Program-made: the position numbers and the translations under genes
Shown: positions 9,764-20,820 of the stretch, piece by piece
Layout of the letters: every line of letters starts with the position of its first letter
How positions within the stretch are numbered: the first letter of the stretch is position 1
Assembly: GCA_002803225.1 (NCBI GenBank)
Contig: NXFV01001714.1
Span: 23,885 to 87,884, forward strand
DNA length: 64,000 bases
Direction: 5' to 3'
Source of the DNA: Gamarada debralockiae
Taxonomy: Eukaryota; Ascomycota; Leotiomycetes; Helotiales; Hyphodiscaceae
Notes under the pieces: generated by a model
Seen by the model: the letters and a program-made list of their open reading frames with translations, nothing else
Told to the model about the DNA's origin: nothing
The model's database searches: none

Positions 9764-12700
9764 TTACTTCAATCGCGGATTATTGAAAGTAGCGAATATC
9801 CTCCTACTCGCAGCCTGAGCATTCACTCTTCCCACAACACTCGCCGCCAAATCTGGCACAAGAGTAGCCAGCATCAGACTTGCTTCCTTGCGACTCTTCG
9901 CTTTCTCATTCGCTGATCGCGGCTGTCCGTTTCTCTTTAATTGGCCGCCTGGCCACATAGAGTCTTTGAGAAGGTTGATGTACCTCACAATGGCATCCTC
10001 TGCAACTAGACCCTTGACGTTCTCGCGCACCTTACGTTCAATGGTACCACCCAGAAGTTGATGCAGGACAACGACCACAGCTCGTCCACGCAACCAATTA
10101 TTGCCACGATTCAACTCGAACACTTCTAGGAAGATATCGCAGATTGGCTTGACGAATGGTTCGAGCTCTCGATCTTCGAAGGCATTTAACTCGGCTTCTG
10201 CTTCTGCCGCAGTCAGAGGATCTTCGCTGATAGTTGCAGGCATCGTGATCAGCTGGCTTGTTGCAGCAGAGATCAAGTTCTGTCCTGCCACAGACAATTG
10301 ATCAAGGACTGGGATGTTGCCCAGGATATCTTCCATGCCGTCCGTAACCGAATTGTAAAATCGAGTCATGATGTCCTTCTTGTCCTCTTGGTCGTAAGGC
10401 CCATCTGTGCCAGGAGCAATTGCACTTTGTGAGAGGAACGCACGGAGTTCTCGACTGCGACATACTTCTGGTAGCTGAAGAACCTCTCTGAGGTACTTTT
10501 CAAGTGCCATCCGTCTTTTATGAAGAAAGTCTGTTTGAAGTTTCATGACCATTCGCCGTCTAGGAAAGTCAAGGTTCCGAACGGACGGGTATTTGACTCT
10601 GAGACGTTGATGAAGTTCGTGAAACTCGCTGTATCGACGAGTTATGGTCCAAGTCGCTGCTGGCATCTGCTCTCCCGCCTTTCGTTGTACTTCGACAACA
10701 TACACAGCGTATTCTCGCCCATCATCCTCCTTTCCTACCATGATCGATTTGATCTTGATGGTAGAGCGTCCGTAGAGACTGTTGTCGCTTTCTTGAACTG
10801 CGTACTGTTGACGTTGAAGTTCTTTGCGACGAATTTCTCGTTCCAAACTGGCCTTGGACTTGCGCAGAATGCGTAGTTCAGCCATGTTGTTCGTAAGCTC
10901 AGCTTTCCTTGTCAATGAGTCAACGACAGCATCCTGAGCAGTAAGCCGGTCGATATCGGTTGTGAGAGCAGTGATGGCTTCCGCCAAGCCAAGATCTCCA
11001 GGTGCTGCCTCATGGATATCCTCTTCCATATCTGGCTCCTTGTCGTCATCTGGATCATCATGTTCGTCCGAGAGGAACTTCTCCTCGTCTCCAAATAGAT
11101 CATCGTCGGTGAAGACGCCAATCCTGGAAGACGTATTGACGAGACCCAGCGAGGCTATACTTGGCTTCTCGACCTTCTCTCCAAACAAGTCCATTCGCTT
11201 GTGGTCGATAGAGCTCCTCGTTGAGCCGCCATTACCAAGAGGTGATGCCAGGCTCTGATTTGGAGAATCCAAAGAGTCCTCATCACCAAAGAGTGACTTC
11301 CGAAGATCCTCGACATCTGGTTTATCTTCCATAATATTGTTCAAGGCAGCTTCCATAGCTTGGACGACATTGTTATCAGGGACTATAGGCTCGGGCTCCT
11401 GATCCAGACTGTGCACGGAGTTATTCATTGCCTCGCTGTCGAAATCCTCATCGTCAAACAAAGGCGTTGAAGAGTCGTCAAAAGATCGCCGAGACTCAGA
11501 CATGGCATCTGGCAAACGATTAGCCGCAGAGGGCAAATCGGTGGAAGATACTGCAGTCCGTCGTAAATCGGTTTTCCTAGGAACAAACTTGCCCGAAACT
11601 CGCGAGAGAGGACTTGGTTTCGAAGTGAATCCTTGAGAAGATGCTCGAGGCGGCATTTGAGGTTTATGCATCGTGTCGTCGAGTTTTGATGGTGGGAGAG
11701 GGGAAGGTGGCAGTGCCTGGCTTTTCATGGCTTCTTGTGATGTCAGGCACTTGTAGAACAAATCTGACTTCTTGAAGCCCGGAAAGTACTTCTCCTGCAT
11801 GACTTCCAGAGCAGAAGTCTGAGCTTGTAGAACAGCCCTTCGGGCAAAGAAGTATTGCCGTGGAGTTGCATCCTTGCCTGCTTTTAGGAACTCTCGGACC
11901 AGTTGCTTTGAGCTCTCGGGAACCTTTAGTTCAGGCTTGGACAAGTAGGCATCATTGATCTGTGCGAGATCCGTCCTATCTGCATGGGTCCAAGGGGCAA
12001 GAGTTGCAGGTATCTCGTCATCCTCAGCGAAGTCGTCTTCCAGCGGATTTCGGAAGCCATCAACAACGATCCAGAACTGCACCATAGACATGTGATTCTG
12101 CCTATCCATATATTCCATAAAGTAAGATAGTCCAGACGGATCGTGAAGCAGATCTACCAGAGAAGCAGTCTCGAGTTTTGAGGCCTGAGTTCCATTGCGG
12201 ACCGGGCCATGCCCTGCTGGATCTAGTCGCTCTCCAGTCGTAGCTAGCTGGTTGACTCTCTGATCGAGCATTCTCTTCCCGATCTCCAAACGTCGTAGAT
12301 ACACAGGATCTTGGCCTTCTTGTACAGCGTCTCTCTTCAGCTGGCTTGAAACTTCACTCCTAAATCGTCGTGCATCCGAAAGATTGTTGACTTTCCGAAT
12401 AGCTCTGATGTATTTTTCAAATCTCCTTTCATGATCCCCTGGAGACAACCGTGGGAATGATGTAGTCCGCTTCGATCTTGGAGCTGGTGAGGCATGCTCG
12501 TCAAGAGCAGCTCGTAACTTCCGGACCGTAGATCGATCTTGCAGCATTGTACGTCCCTGGATAAGTCAGCTTTCTTCCTAGGACGCCCAAGCCTCTGACC
12601 ACGTACATAAGCTTCCATTAGTTGGTTCCAAGTATCTGGGTCAGACATCATCTGCATAACAGGCGAAAGCACAGCACAAGCAACCAACTCCTTAACAAGA

Positions 12701-13464
12701 ACCGCAACAGCTCTACTCGTAATAATATTTTCCGGCAGCACTTTTGGCAACAAGTTCTCCACTACATTCCGCAAATATTCCTGCTGGACCAGCCTCGTAT
12801 CCGAATATGCCAAAGATGCCGCCTGGTGTAGCTTTCCGTCCCTGTATTTCGCAGCAATTGCCAGATCCAACTCCTCCGATTCCGTAACACTGCGATTCAA
12901 ATGTTTCCCTCGAATAGCTCTCTCCGCTTCGTAGAAGTCTTTGAAATGCGCTGTTATGATTGGGATAAATCGCGTTGTGACAACCTCCACAATGTCTATT
13001 TCCAGAAGCCTGTCTCGAATGCTAGCCAAAGCCAGACGAATCGTTTTGTCGACTTCATTGGTGAACGCTGGATTCTTGCTGATGTTGGAGTACCATGAGT
13101 TGACGAAGTCCCGTATTATAAGTTCTAGCAGATCGTCCAGCCCGCTCGAAACGATGAAGGACTCTGGGTAGAGGGGATCCTTGTGGTAAGCTTGTCGAGC
13201 GCGGAGGGCGGTGATTTCGTTCTTCAATGATGTCGCAGCGAGGAAAGCCACTCCTCTTGGACGCCGTAGATTATTCCTTTCTCCATACAGAGCTCCTCTA
13301 GACGTAAGAAGAACCAACGCGATCAAGCCCAGGACGGGCAAGATAAGTCCTGCGACGAAAGCATAGCCGGCCCAGCGTAATGTCGGAACCCAATTCACAG
13401 CATAACCCCAAGCTATAAAACTAGCGATGCCGGCTAGGATCACATCTCGTCGACTAAGGGCCAT
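9764..13464 (-). CDS. MDM1: Sorting nexin with PXA, RGS, PX and Nexin-C domains (Mdm1/Snx13 family)
   Basis: Two exons, 13464-12607 and 12556-9764, with a 50 bp GT-AG intron, encode 1216 residues. Two N-terminal hydrophobic segments (about 10-28 and 32-53) anchor the protein in the ER. A PXA domain spans roughly 105-285, with VNSWYSNIS and LVKELVACAVLSP as landmarks. An RGS-like domain (about 415-560, from LVDLLHDPSGLSYFMEYM) is followed by a long acidic Ser/Asp-rich linker. Then come a PX domain (about 875-994, RRYSEFHELHQRL and LDFPRRR motifs) and a C-terminal nexin domain (about 1060-1190). This domain order defines the Mdm1/Snx13/Snx14/Snx25 family. Yeast Mdm1 tethers ER to vacuole, binds PI3P through the PX domain and influences lipid-droplet budding. 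The PX basic residues look intact. Assignment is secure. Confidence 0.92.
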
Positions 13465-13675
13465 AATCTGTGAGAGGAGAGTGCGTCCTCGGACGGCATG
13501 ATTGAGTGGGAATGTATTACTTAGGAAGCTCTGGTGAATGTGCTGTTAATAAACCTTGCAGCTTTCGCGCTTGCTCGCGTAAACTTTTTCTCACAATTCA
13601 CGCATGCGACGGGCACATTGTCAGGAACAACGTTCTTTGCAATGTCCTTTTTGTTTTTGAATTGCGTCAGGGTAT

Positions 13676-14583
<908 letters not shown>

Positions 14584-14975
14584 TGTATCGTCGTGGACAG
14601 ATCTGTGTCGCAAGGAGATGTAAGGCTCTGCGGGGAGCTCGAGGCTGACATTTTTTGATAGCATTACATTTTAGCGTCGAAACCCCTGGCTGCTCAGCCA
14701 TCTCTCCCAACTCGATACCCGACGAGTAGCCTCTCTTAACTCAGTGTTTCACATGCTTCTCATCAAAATCAGAACATACGATATGACAGAGCCTCACTCT
14801 CACCTGCCGAATACAATCAGATCTTCTGATTCGAGCCGAATTCAACGATTCAGCGCTGTTCCCACGACCTGAAAGTCAGTCCCATCATTCATCCCTTGAC
14901 GAACCTCCCCAATTGCTCGAATAGAGCTCCCCGGACTTGTCGGTCATCACAGTACACCACTCTACACATTTGAAA
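14584..14975. promoter_or_regulatory. Divergent promoter between TRM8 and the small membrane-protein gene
   Basis: 392 bp between two start codons facing away from each other. It must carry both promoters. No conserved element stood out. Confidence 0.45.
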
Positions 14976-15398
14976 ATGCCGTGGTTCTCTATCCTACCAG
15001 ATAGTATATCATTCATCGAGACCTGGGCCATTCGATACTTCGTGCGTTACTCCCCCAAATCCTAGAATTGTTACTGTTTACTAACAAAACCGGAGGTCTT
15101 CCTAGGCATCATAGTTCTAGGTCCATGGCTATTATTCCTAGTCTATGATGTCGTCCTCTACGTTTTTCGCACAGCAACATACGATATCCCCTACATCGGC
15201 GGACGAGCAAGGAACAGGCCTAGACCAAGAGCACCGAGCCTAAGTGAACGACCCAGTGGCAGAGCCCGAACGTTCTCTCTGACGGTACCAGGAGTGCCTT
15301 CCACCATAGACGGAGCGGAGGAGACTATTGACGGGTTGAAGAAACGGTTGGAGAGGACGGGACATGAGAGAAGTGGAAGTAACGTCCATGATAGATGA
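14976..15398 (+). CDS. Small single-pass membrane protein, conserved-looking, unknown function
   Basis: Two exons, 14976-15041 and 15096-15398, encode 122 residues. Exon 1 gives 22 residues beginning MPWFSILPDSISF and ends at a GTGCGT donor. The intron contains a perfect TACTAAC branch site, and exon 2 reads on in phase 0. Residues 23-46 form one strongly hydrophobic helix (GIIVLGPWLLFLVYDVVLYVF). A juxtamembrane DIPYIGGRARNRPRPRAP stretch follows, then a Ser/Arg/Pro tail (SLSERPSGRARTFSL) that looks like a phosphorylation target. The second exon has no ATG of its own, so this gene is easily missed. A rival acceptor 14 bp downstream (CCTAG at 15106-15110) would need a weaker donor. Function unknown; a single-pass endomembrane protein is the reasonable reading. 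Confidence 0.65.
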
Positions 15399-15437
15399 TT
15401 GAAACGACAACTTTTATGTTTGGGCTGCTATACAAGC

Positions 15438-16595
15438 TCAGGACAATCGCTCGAGGACTTTAATCAGATCCCCCGTGACTCCCATGGCGGTGACTTCTCC
15501 TCCGGCACCAGCTCCCTGGATGATGAGAGGGTTGGAACCATACCGTTTCGTGTAGAAGGATATAATGTTGTCACTCCCCTTCAACGCAGCAATTGGATGC
15601 GAACGATCGAACTTCTCAAGCCCAACCTTCACCTCTTTCTTCCCCATATCAATACTTCCCACAAATCGCACCACCTTCCCCTCTTTCTCTGCTGCTGTCT
15701 TCGTTTCCTCCATCTGGCTATCAAACTCCGGCAAGCGCTGCAGAAACTCTTCTCCACTGCCCACACTCTCCAACTCCTTGGGAATCAAACTCTGCACCGG
15801 GAACGAAGTAGGAGATTCGACTGGCAAGCCAGCAAGACGAGCTAGGATGGTGAGCTTTCTAGCAACGTCAAGCCCATTCAAATCGTCCCTAGGATCCGGT
15901 TCCGTATACCCCAATTCTTTCGCCTTCTTCACCTCCGCCGACCACTTCCCGCCCTTCCCCTCCGTCGGCGCGAAAGAATTAAACAGGAATGACATCGTGC
16001 CGCTGAACACGCCCTCAATTCTCGTAACCTCATCGCCTGTATCCACCAACTCCTTCAGCGTAGAAATCACAGGTAGGCCTGCACCAACGGAACTCTCGTG
16101 ATACGCCTTCGCGCCGGATTCTTGAGCTGCTGCGAAGATCTCCTGCCATAATTTGTAGGAACCGGAGAAGGCTTTCTTGTTCGGCGTCACGATGCTGATC
16201 CCTTTCGAGAGGACAGCGGGGTAGGAATCTGCGATGTCTTGCGAGCTTGTGTTATCGATCAAAATAACCTTCGAGGGAGCGCCGGCTAAGTAGTCTATGA
16301 TTTTGGGCAGGGAAAGAGGTTCTTGTGTTGAGGCGTCTAGCTTGGTGAAGAGGTCGGAGTACGGTAGGGCTGTGTATTGTGGGCTGTAGAGAACCTTCTT
16401 ACTGCGGGAGATGAGGACTAGAGAGAGTTTTGGAGAGGAGGAGGTTTTTGAGAGGCGTGCGGAGAGGGATTCGAGTTGGGAGAGGAAGCATTTGCCTACT
16501 CCTCCTGCGCCTGTGGGCTGTTAGGATTTTTGTGATGGAGGGTAGCTTGGGGATGTACCGATGACGGCTATGTAGACGTCTTTTGGTGAAGGCAT
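15438..16595 (-). CDS. HOM6: Homoserine dehydrogenase
   Basis: Two exons, 16595-16559 and 16510-15438, encode 369 residues, the normal length for fungal HOM6 proteins. The tiny first exon supplies MPSPKDVYIAVIG. The splice completes the NAD(P)-binding glycine motif IGAGGVGKCFLSQL; the acceptor nearest the donor would break the frame. Other family landmarks are TPNKKAFSG, the YHESSVGAGLPVISTL active-site segment, GVFSGTMSFLFN and EPDPRDDLNGLDVARKL. The C-terminal part has the LKGSDNIISFYTKRY strand. The enzyme reduces aspartate semialdehyde to homoserine in the threonine/methionine branch of the aspartate pathway. It is cytosolic and essential for prototrophy in fungi. Assignment is secure. 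Confidence 0.95.
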
Positions 16596-16882
16596 GGTGA
16601 AGTTGTACTGAATTAACAGTCCAGATAGCTTTTAATCCAATTGAGTGACTTTTCAGGAAAGATTTTAAGGTTTTGTTATAGAAAAGGGTGATTGAAGTTC
16701 GAAGGCGGGGTTTGATTCATCTCAACAGACCCCGACCTCGCAATTTCTCAAGTGCCCCGCTGACTCGCAAGCGCCTGCACAAGGCTGAAATGCAGGGCCA
16801 GCTCCCCAAGAACACCAGCGAAAAAACATCTCCCACTTCATCTCCACCAACAACCCACTCTCCACTTCTCACAACTTTCAAA

Positions 16883-17902
16883 ATGACATCAAACGCCTCC
16901 CTCTTCCCACACCATAACAAACCCAAGCCAAAATCCAAATCCAAAGAAATATCCTCCTCCACAAGCCTAGCCTTTACTTCAACCCTCTCCTCGCTCCTCG
17001 CAACCTCCCAATCCTCCTCCACCCCATCCACCTCCCGCGGCCGGCCACGTCCCTCTAAAAATAAAGAAGATATCTTCACCAGCCATAATCGAAACACGAA
17101 GAAACGCGCAGCGAAAGATCTAGAAGACGACGAAGACGGGTCACGATATGCGCAGCAGACGCATAAAAAGGATATTGGGGACATAGATGCTAGTGTGTTG
17201 CATAGGAGTAAGAGGAAGATGGAGGAGAAGGCCAAACTTTATAAGCAGATGAAGCGGGGAGAATTAAGTGGCGATGAAGAGGAAGGGAGTGGATTGGTGG
17301 ATTTTGATCGGAAATGGGCTGAACGCGGCGACTCCTCTGATGATGAGGAGGAGGAGGAGGATGAAAGGGCGAACGAGATCGTAGATTATGAAGATGAATA
17401 CGGACGAGCCCGTCGCGGTACAAGAGCAGAAGCTGAGCGTATGGCTCGTCGAAAAGCCAATGCTGTTCGAGGACAAGAGGAATTAGATCGTATGAGTGCT
17501 CGGCCTGCGATGCCCAGCAATATTATCTATGGAGATACGGTTCAGGTTGCGGCGTTTAATCCAGATGAGCCGGTGGCGGAGAAGATGGAGGAGATAGCGC
17601 GGAAGAGGGATAGGAGTATGACGCCGCCGGAACAGAAACATTATGAGGCCGATAAGGAGTTTAGGATTAAGGGTGTGGGATTTTATACTTTTTCGAAGGA
17701 TGAGGGGATGAGGGAGAAGGAAATGGAGGCGCTTGAGAGAGAGAGGCTGGCGACTGAGAGGGTGAGGAGAGAGAGGGAAGGGAAGAAGGAACAGAGGAAA
17801 AGGGAGATAGAGGAGAGGAGGAAGCAGATTGGGGAGAAGAGGGCGAAGAAGCAGGCGGATTCTTTTCTGGAGGGACTAGGTGCAGATCTGGGGGAGCATT
17901 GA
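16883..17902 (+). CDS. CCDC174-like nuclear protein (DUF4078)
   Basis: A single exon of 339 residues. The N-terminus is Ser/Lys/Pro-rich low complexity. The middle holds DASVLHRSKRKMEEKAKLYKQMKRG and an acidic run, followed by the family hallmark NEIVDYEDEYGRARRGT. Next come the KGVGFYTFSKDEGMREKEM strand and a C-terminal Arg/Glu/Lys coiled coil. These match coiled-coil domain-containing protein 174, which in animals is nuclear and associated with RNA processing; fungal function is uncharacterised. The frame is open upstream to 16688, adding 65 residues, but that part is intergenic-like. The ATG at 16883 has a good AAAATG context, so I chose it. Codon use in the last third is richer in GAG/AGG than upstream, as expected for the charged coiled coil. 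Confidence 0.8.
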   Translation: MTSNASLFPHHNKPKPKSKSKEISSSTSLAFTSTLSSLLATSQSSSTPSTSRGRPRPSKNKEDIFTSHNRNTKKRAAKDLEDDEDGSRYAQQTHKKDIGDIDASVLHRSKRKMEEKAKLYKQMKRGELSGDEEEGSGLVDFDRKWAERGDSSDDEEEEEDERANEIVDYEDEYGRARRGTRAEAERMARRKANAVRGQEELDRMSARPAMPSNIIYGDTVQVAAFNPDEPVAEKMEEIARKRDRSMTPPEQKHYEADKEFRIKGVGFYTFSKDEGMREKEMEALERERLATERVRREREGKKEQRKREIEERRKQIGEKRAKKQADSFLEGLGADLGEH

Positions 17903-20820
17903 GGGATGAGGAGAAAGGAGATAAGGAGATACTGTTATCTTCACGCCAGAGAAGCCCGATGACTAGATGGATGTTTCAGTCTCTATCTACAAATGAGTCT
18001 CGCGAGCTGACCCAAAGTTGGACACGACCCCTTCCCACAAGGTGAGACCGGTGGTGAAGTTCAGCGTACGGCAGGTGTGAAGCGGGAGGGCATATGGAAA
18101 TTTCCCACCGCTGTCCCCCAGATTGTAAAACTACTTGCCGGTTCTCAAGGCATAGGTTGTGAACATTGTCATCGACATTGGGCAAGCCCTATACTACTCC
18201 CAAATGCAAGAGCAGTGATCATACATTGGTTCCACCACTTTCAAAGCTGCACTTTTCCTCTCTCACTTGCACCAGCTCGGTTCTGTGAACCAGCCATTCT
18301 CTTCATACTCGTTATTGCTCTTTTCTTTCTGTGATAGGTGTTGTCGCTTGGGAACTGGTCTCGAAGTGAATCGGCCATGCCTAGCCAGCCATGGCATTCG
18401 TACTTGTCATGCACAGATTCCTGACTTTCCCTCCCACTTCATCTCTTAACTTTTCTTACATAGATAGACCATGAAGTATTTCACAGCCTACCACAAGATC
18501 CCCACCACAGTCCCCACTCGCCTCCAAAGTCCCGTGACGGCGAGGTCGAGACTTTCGCATTTGCCTCAAATGCTTGGTTTCACCAATCCGCCTGCATCTT
18601 GAAACGACCGCGCTCAGACTGTTGTTCCACTTCCTCTTTAGGTGATTCAGACATTTGGTCCACTTTTTCTCATCCGAGTACTCGAACAAAGCCACATAGA
18701 ACTTTACTGTAGGAGGAAACCGGTCCACTTCCTTTTTGAGCCCATTGAAACCACTTTTGTCATCCGACCATAGCCACAGACTGTGGGAAGGTCTGTCACT
18801 GAAAGATTTCCAGACAGCCAAGGCCGCCGAACAGACTATTTTGATGAGCTGCACTATTAAGGCTTCCGATGTATCTCTAACAGGCATGTCCCATCTCAAG
18901 GATTTAACGATAGACGAAAGGACCGATTGACAAAGCTTTCAGGCTTTCTTCGTCGAGAAAGCAAGAAGGAATTGAGACGGAGAATAACTAACATAGTAAG
19001 GTCCAAGGAAGACTCTACCTTCCTTTCGGAGGTGGGAAATGTAACGGTCGAAAATACTCTAGCAAGGATGACTCTTCCTTACTCTCGGAGTCTGGCTGTC
19101 AAGTCTCCCCAGACTTCATTAACGGTGTTATGCGGTCTCCCTCTAGAATGGGAGATCCAGTGCAAGCTTGTCAAAAAAAGGCACCTGTCACTAGGACGCG
19201 CACAAATGCAGCAAATCTCTGATTTATCCGTCGATGGGGGGTATATCAGATCTTTGACGGATTAACCAGCCTACCGGGACCTGAGTGGCGGATGGTCGTC
19301 TAGATCGAATCTATCTGATGCGAGAATGCAAAAGTCAAAAGTGCTATCGCAGGGCTGAATGGCTGAATACCAAGAGTTTCTGCCGTTTGAGAGGGTGTCG
19401 TAGACATGACAGGCGAGGAGACGCAAACTTCGAACGTCGCTGAACCTCGAACCTGATTGGATCGCAGCCCCACCTCTCAGTATTCTAGACGTTATGGAGG
19501 AGAACCTGCTCGACAAGATAAGCTAAATTAATTGAGGTGGTATTGCGGATGCAGCCGGTATCATTTGCGGAATAACTGACCCATAACTTCGAAAAACCGG
19601 TACAGTACCAGGCATTCTGTTAAGCTTCGGCCCTGAGAAGAGATCCGCCGACCTGCAAAAGTTGCAACGACGGAAGCCGGACCTAGATTGTGATCACGAG
19701 GATCAAGCGCTTCAAGTCGTGGATAATAATCGCTCAGGTTTCATGGAGATTTGTAGAGACGCATTTGGGGTCGTGAATGTCGGCGTCTCGTGTTGGGGCT
19801 AAATCAATTTTGTATCACTGGTACGGTTCGAAGCCTGCAACAAGGGTGACATGTGCGGAGGCGAGTCCCACGCGTACCCTCGTACCTGAGAGGGATGATA
19901 CAAAAATATGATTGGCTTTTGGGCAGTCAATATCGGCGTTGCTCGAATGTCATAGGGAATAAGGGCATTTTCTTGCAGCGATGAGGTTTTACCACAGGCT
20001 TTGTGTCTGCGACTCTGTGTTTCCCTCGAAACATCAATGCAGAGTGGGGACATACGCTACTCTAGATCAGTGCGTTGTCGGCTTTCGAGAAGCCACTGGG
20101 TGTGGAGTTCCGTTTGCCCAAAGTTTGTGAGCCATCAGATGTCGTAGCAGAGTGTGGATTGGAGATCGGAAGAAGTGGTGATGGTGGTCCCACTACCGTT
20201 CAAGTAAGGTAGATATCCGGATGGAAGCAGGGCAGAATTAAGGTAATGAGGGGGTAATTTATTGGCAGCGATAATGGCCCAAGGGGGCAGGCGCATGGTT
20301 CTCGAAAACCAGCCGTCAGCGTATTCTCACTACCTTCCTATACCGACGAATACAATTCGATCCTTCCATTTTCATCTCATGACGGGAACAGAAAGCACGA
20401 TCTTCGATTAAAACTTTACCACGAAGAGCCTACTTTTTACTTGCCTAGCCTAGAAAAACAAAACTTTCAGTCTCTTTCTCCCGCAACAACCGAGAGGCCC
20501 TGGTCCCAAAAATATCTAGTTCTCTCACACGGGAGAGGTGAGATCTAGCCAATTGGGGGTCTCCATCTCAAACGAATGCCAAGGAAAGAAGGAGACAGTG
20601 AGACTCCTCCCAGCCGCACTCTTCAACCATCCAGGAACACGAGAAAGAACAACCACAATTCACGACAACACGACTCCGACCTCTTCTCGAACGACACGAT
20701 AATCCTTCACGAATGAATTGCGATATTCATGAATAGCGTCCAATTGTTTGATAATCGCCAGGCGGATTGAGTGTCGAAGTGAGATCGGCAGATCGGATTC
20801 ACGAGAGGCAGAGAAGAATC
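17903..20820. other. Long gene-poor interval and leader of the DUF7820-like gene
   Basis: 2.9 kb without a supportable gene. Open frames at 18456-18899 (minus, 147 codons) and 18927-19265 (plus, 112 codons) lack recognisable domains and face away from each other; I do not call them. An imperfect 28-bp direct repeat lies at 19004-19031 and 19063-19090. The last ~450 bp (20350-20820) is rich in CT and CAACA runs, which suits a promoter and long 5' leader for the gene at 20821. Confidence 0.4.
19004..19090. repeat. Imperfect 28-bp direct repeat, two copies
   Basis: Copies at 19004-19031 and 19063-19090 match at 24 of 28 positions by eye. Both contain a CAAGGA..GACTCT..CCTT..CT..CGGAG pattern. 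The period is 59 bp. It lies in non-coding sequence, and I cannot say whether it is functional. Confidence 0.4.

Noticed and set aside
16717..17235. 172-codon minus-strand frame
   Set aside because: Antisense of the low-complexity part of the CCDC174-like gene; hydrophobic runs come from reversing Lys/Ser codons.
18456..19265. Two divergent frames of 147 and 112 codons
   Set aside because: No family features, atypical composition, and no splice partners; left as non-coding.
19801..19850. GGTTCGAAGCC stretch resembling a tRNA T-loop
   Set aside because: No A-box, acceptor stem or anticodon arm could be folded around it on either strand.
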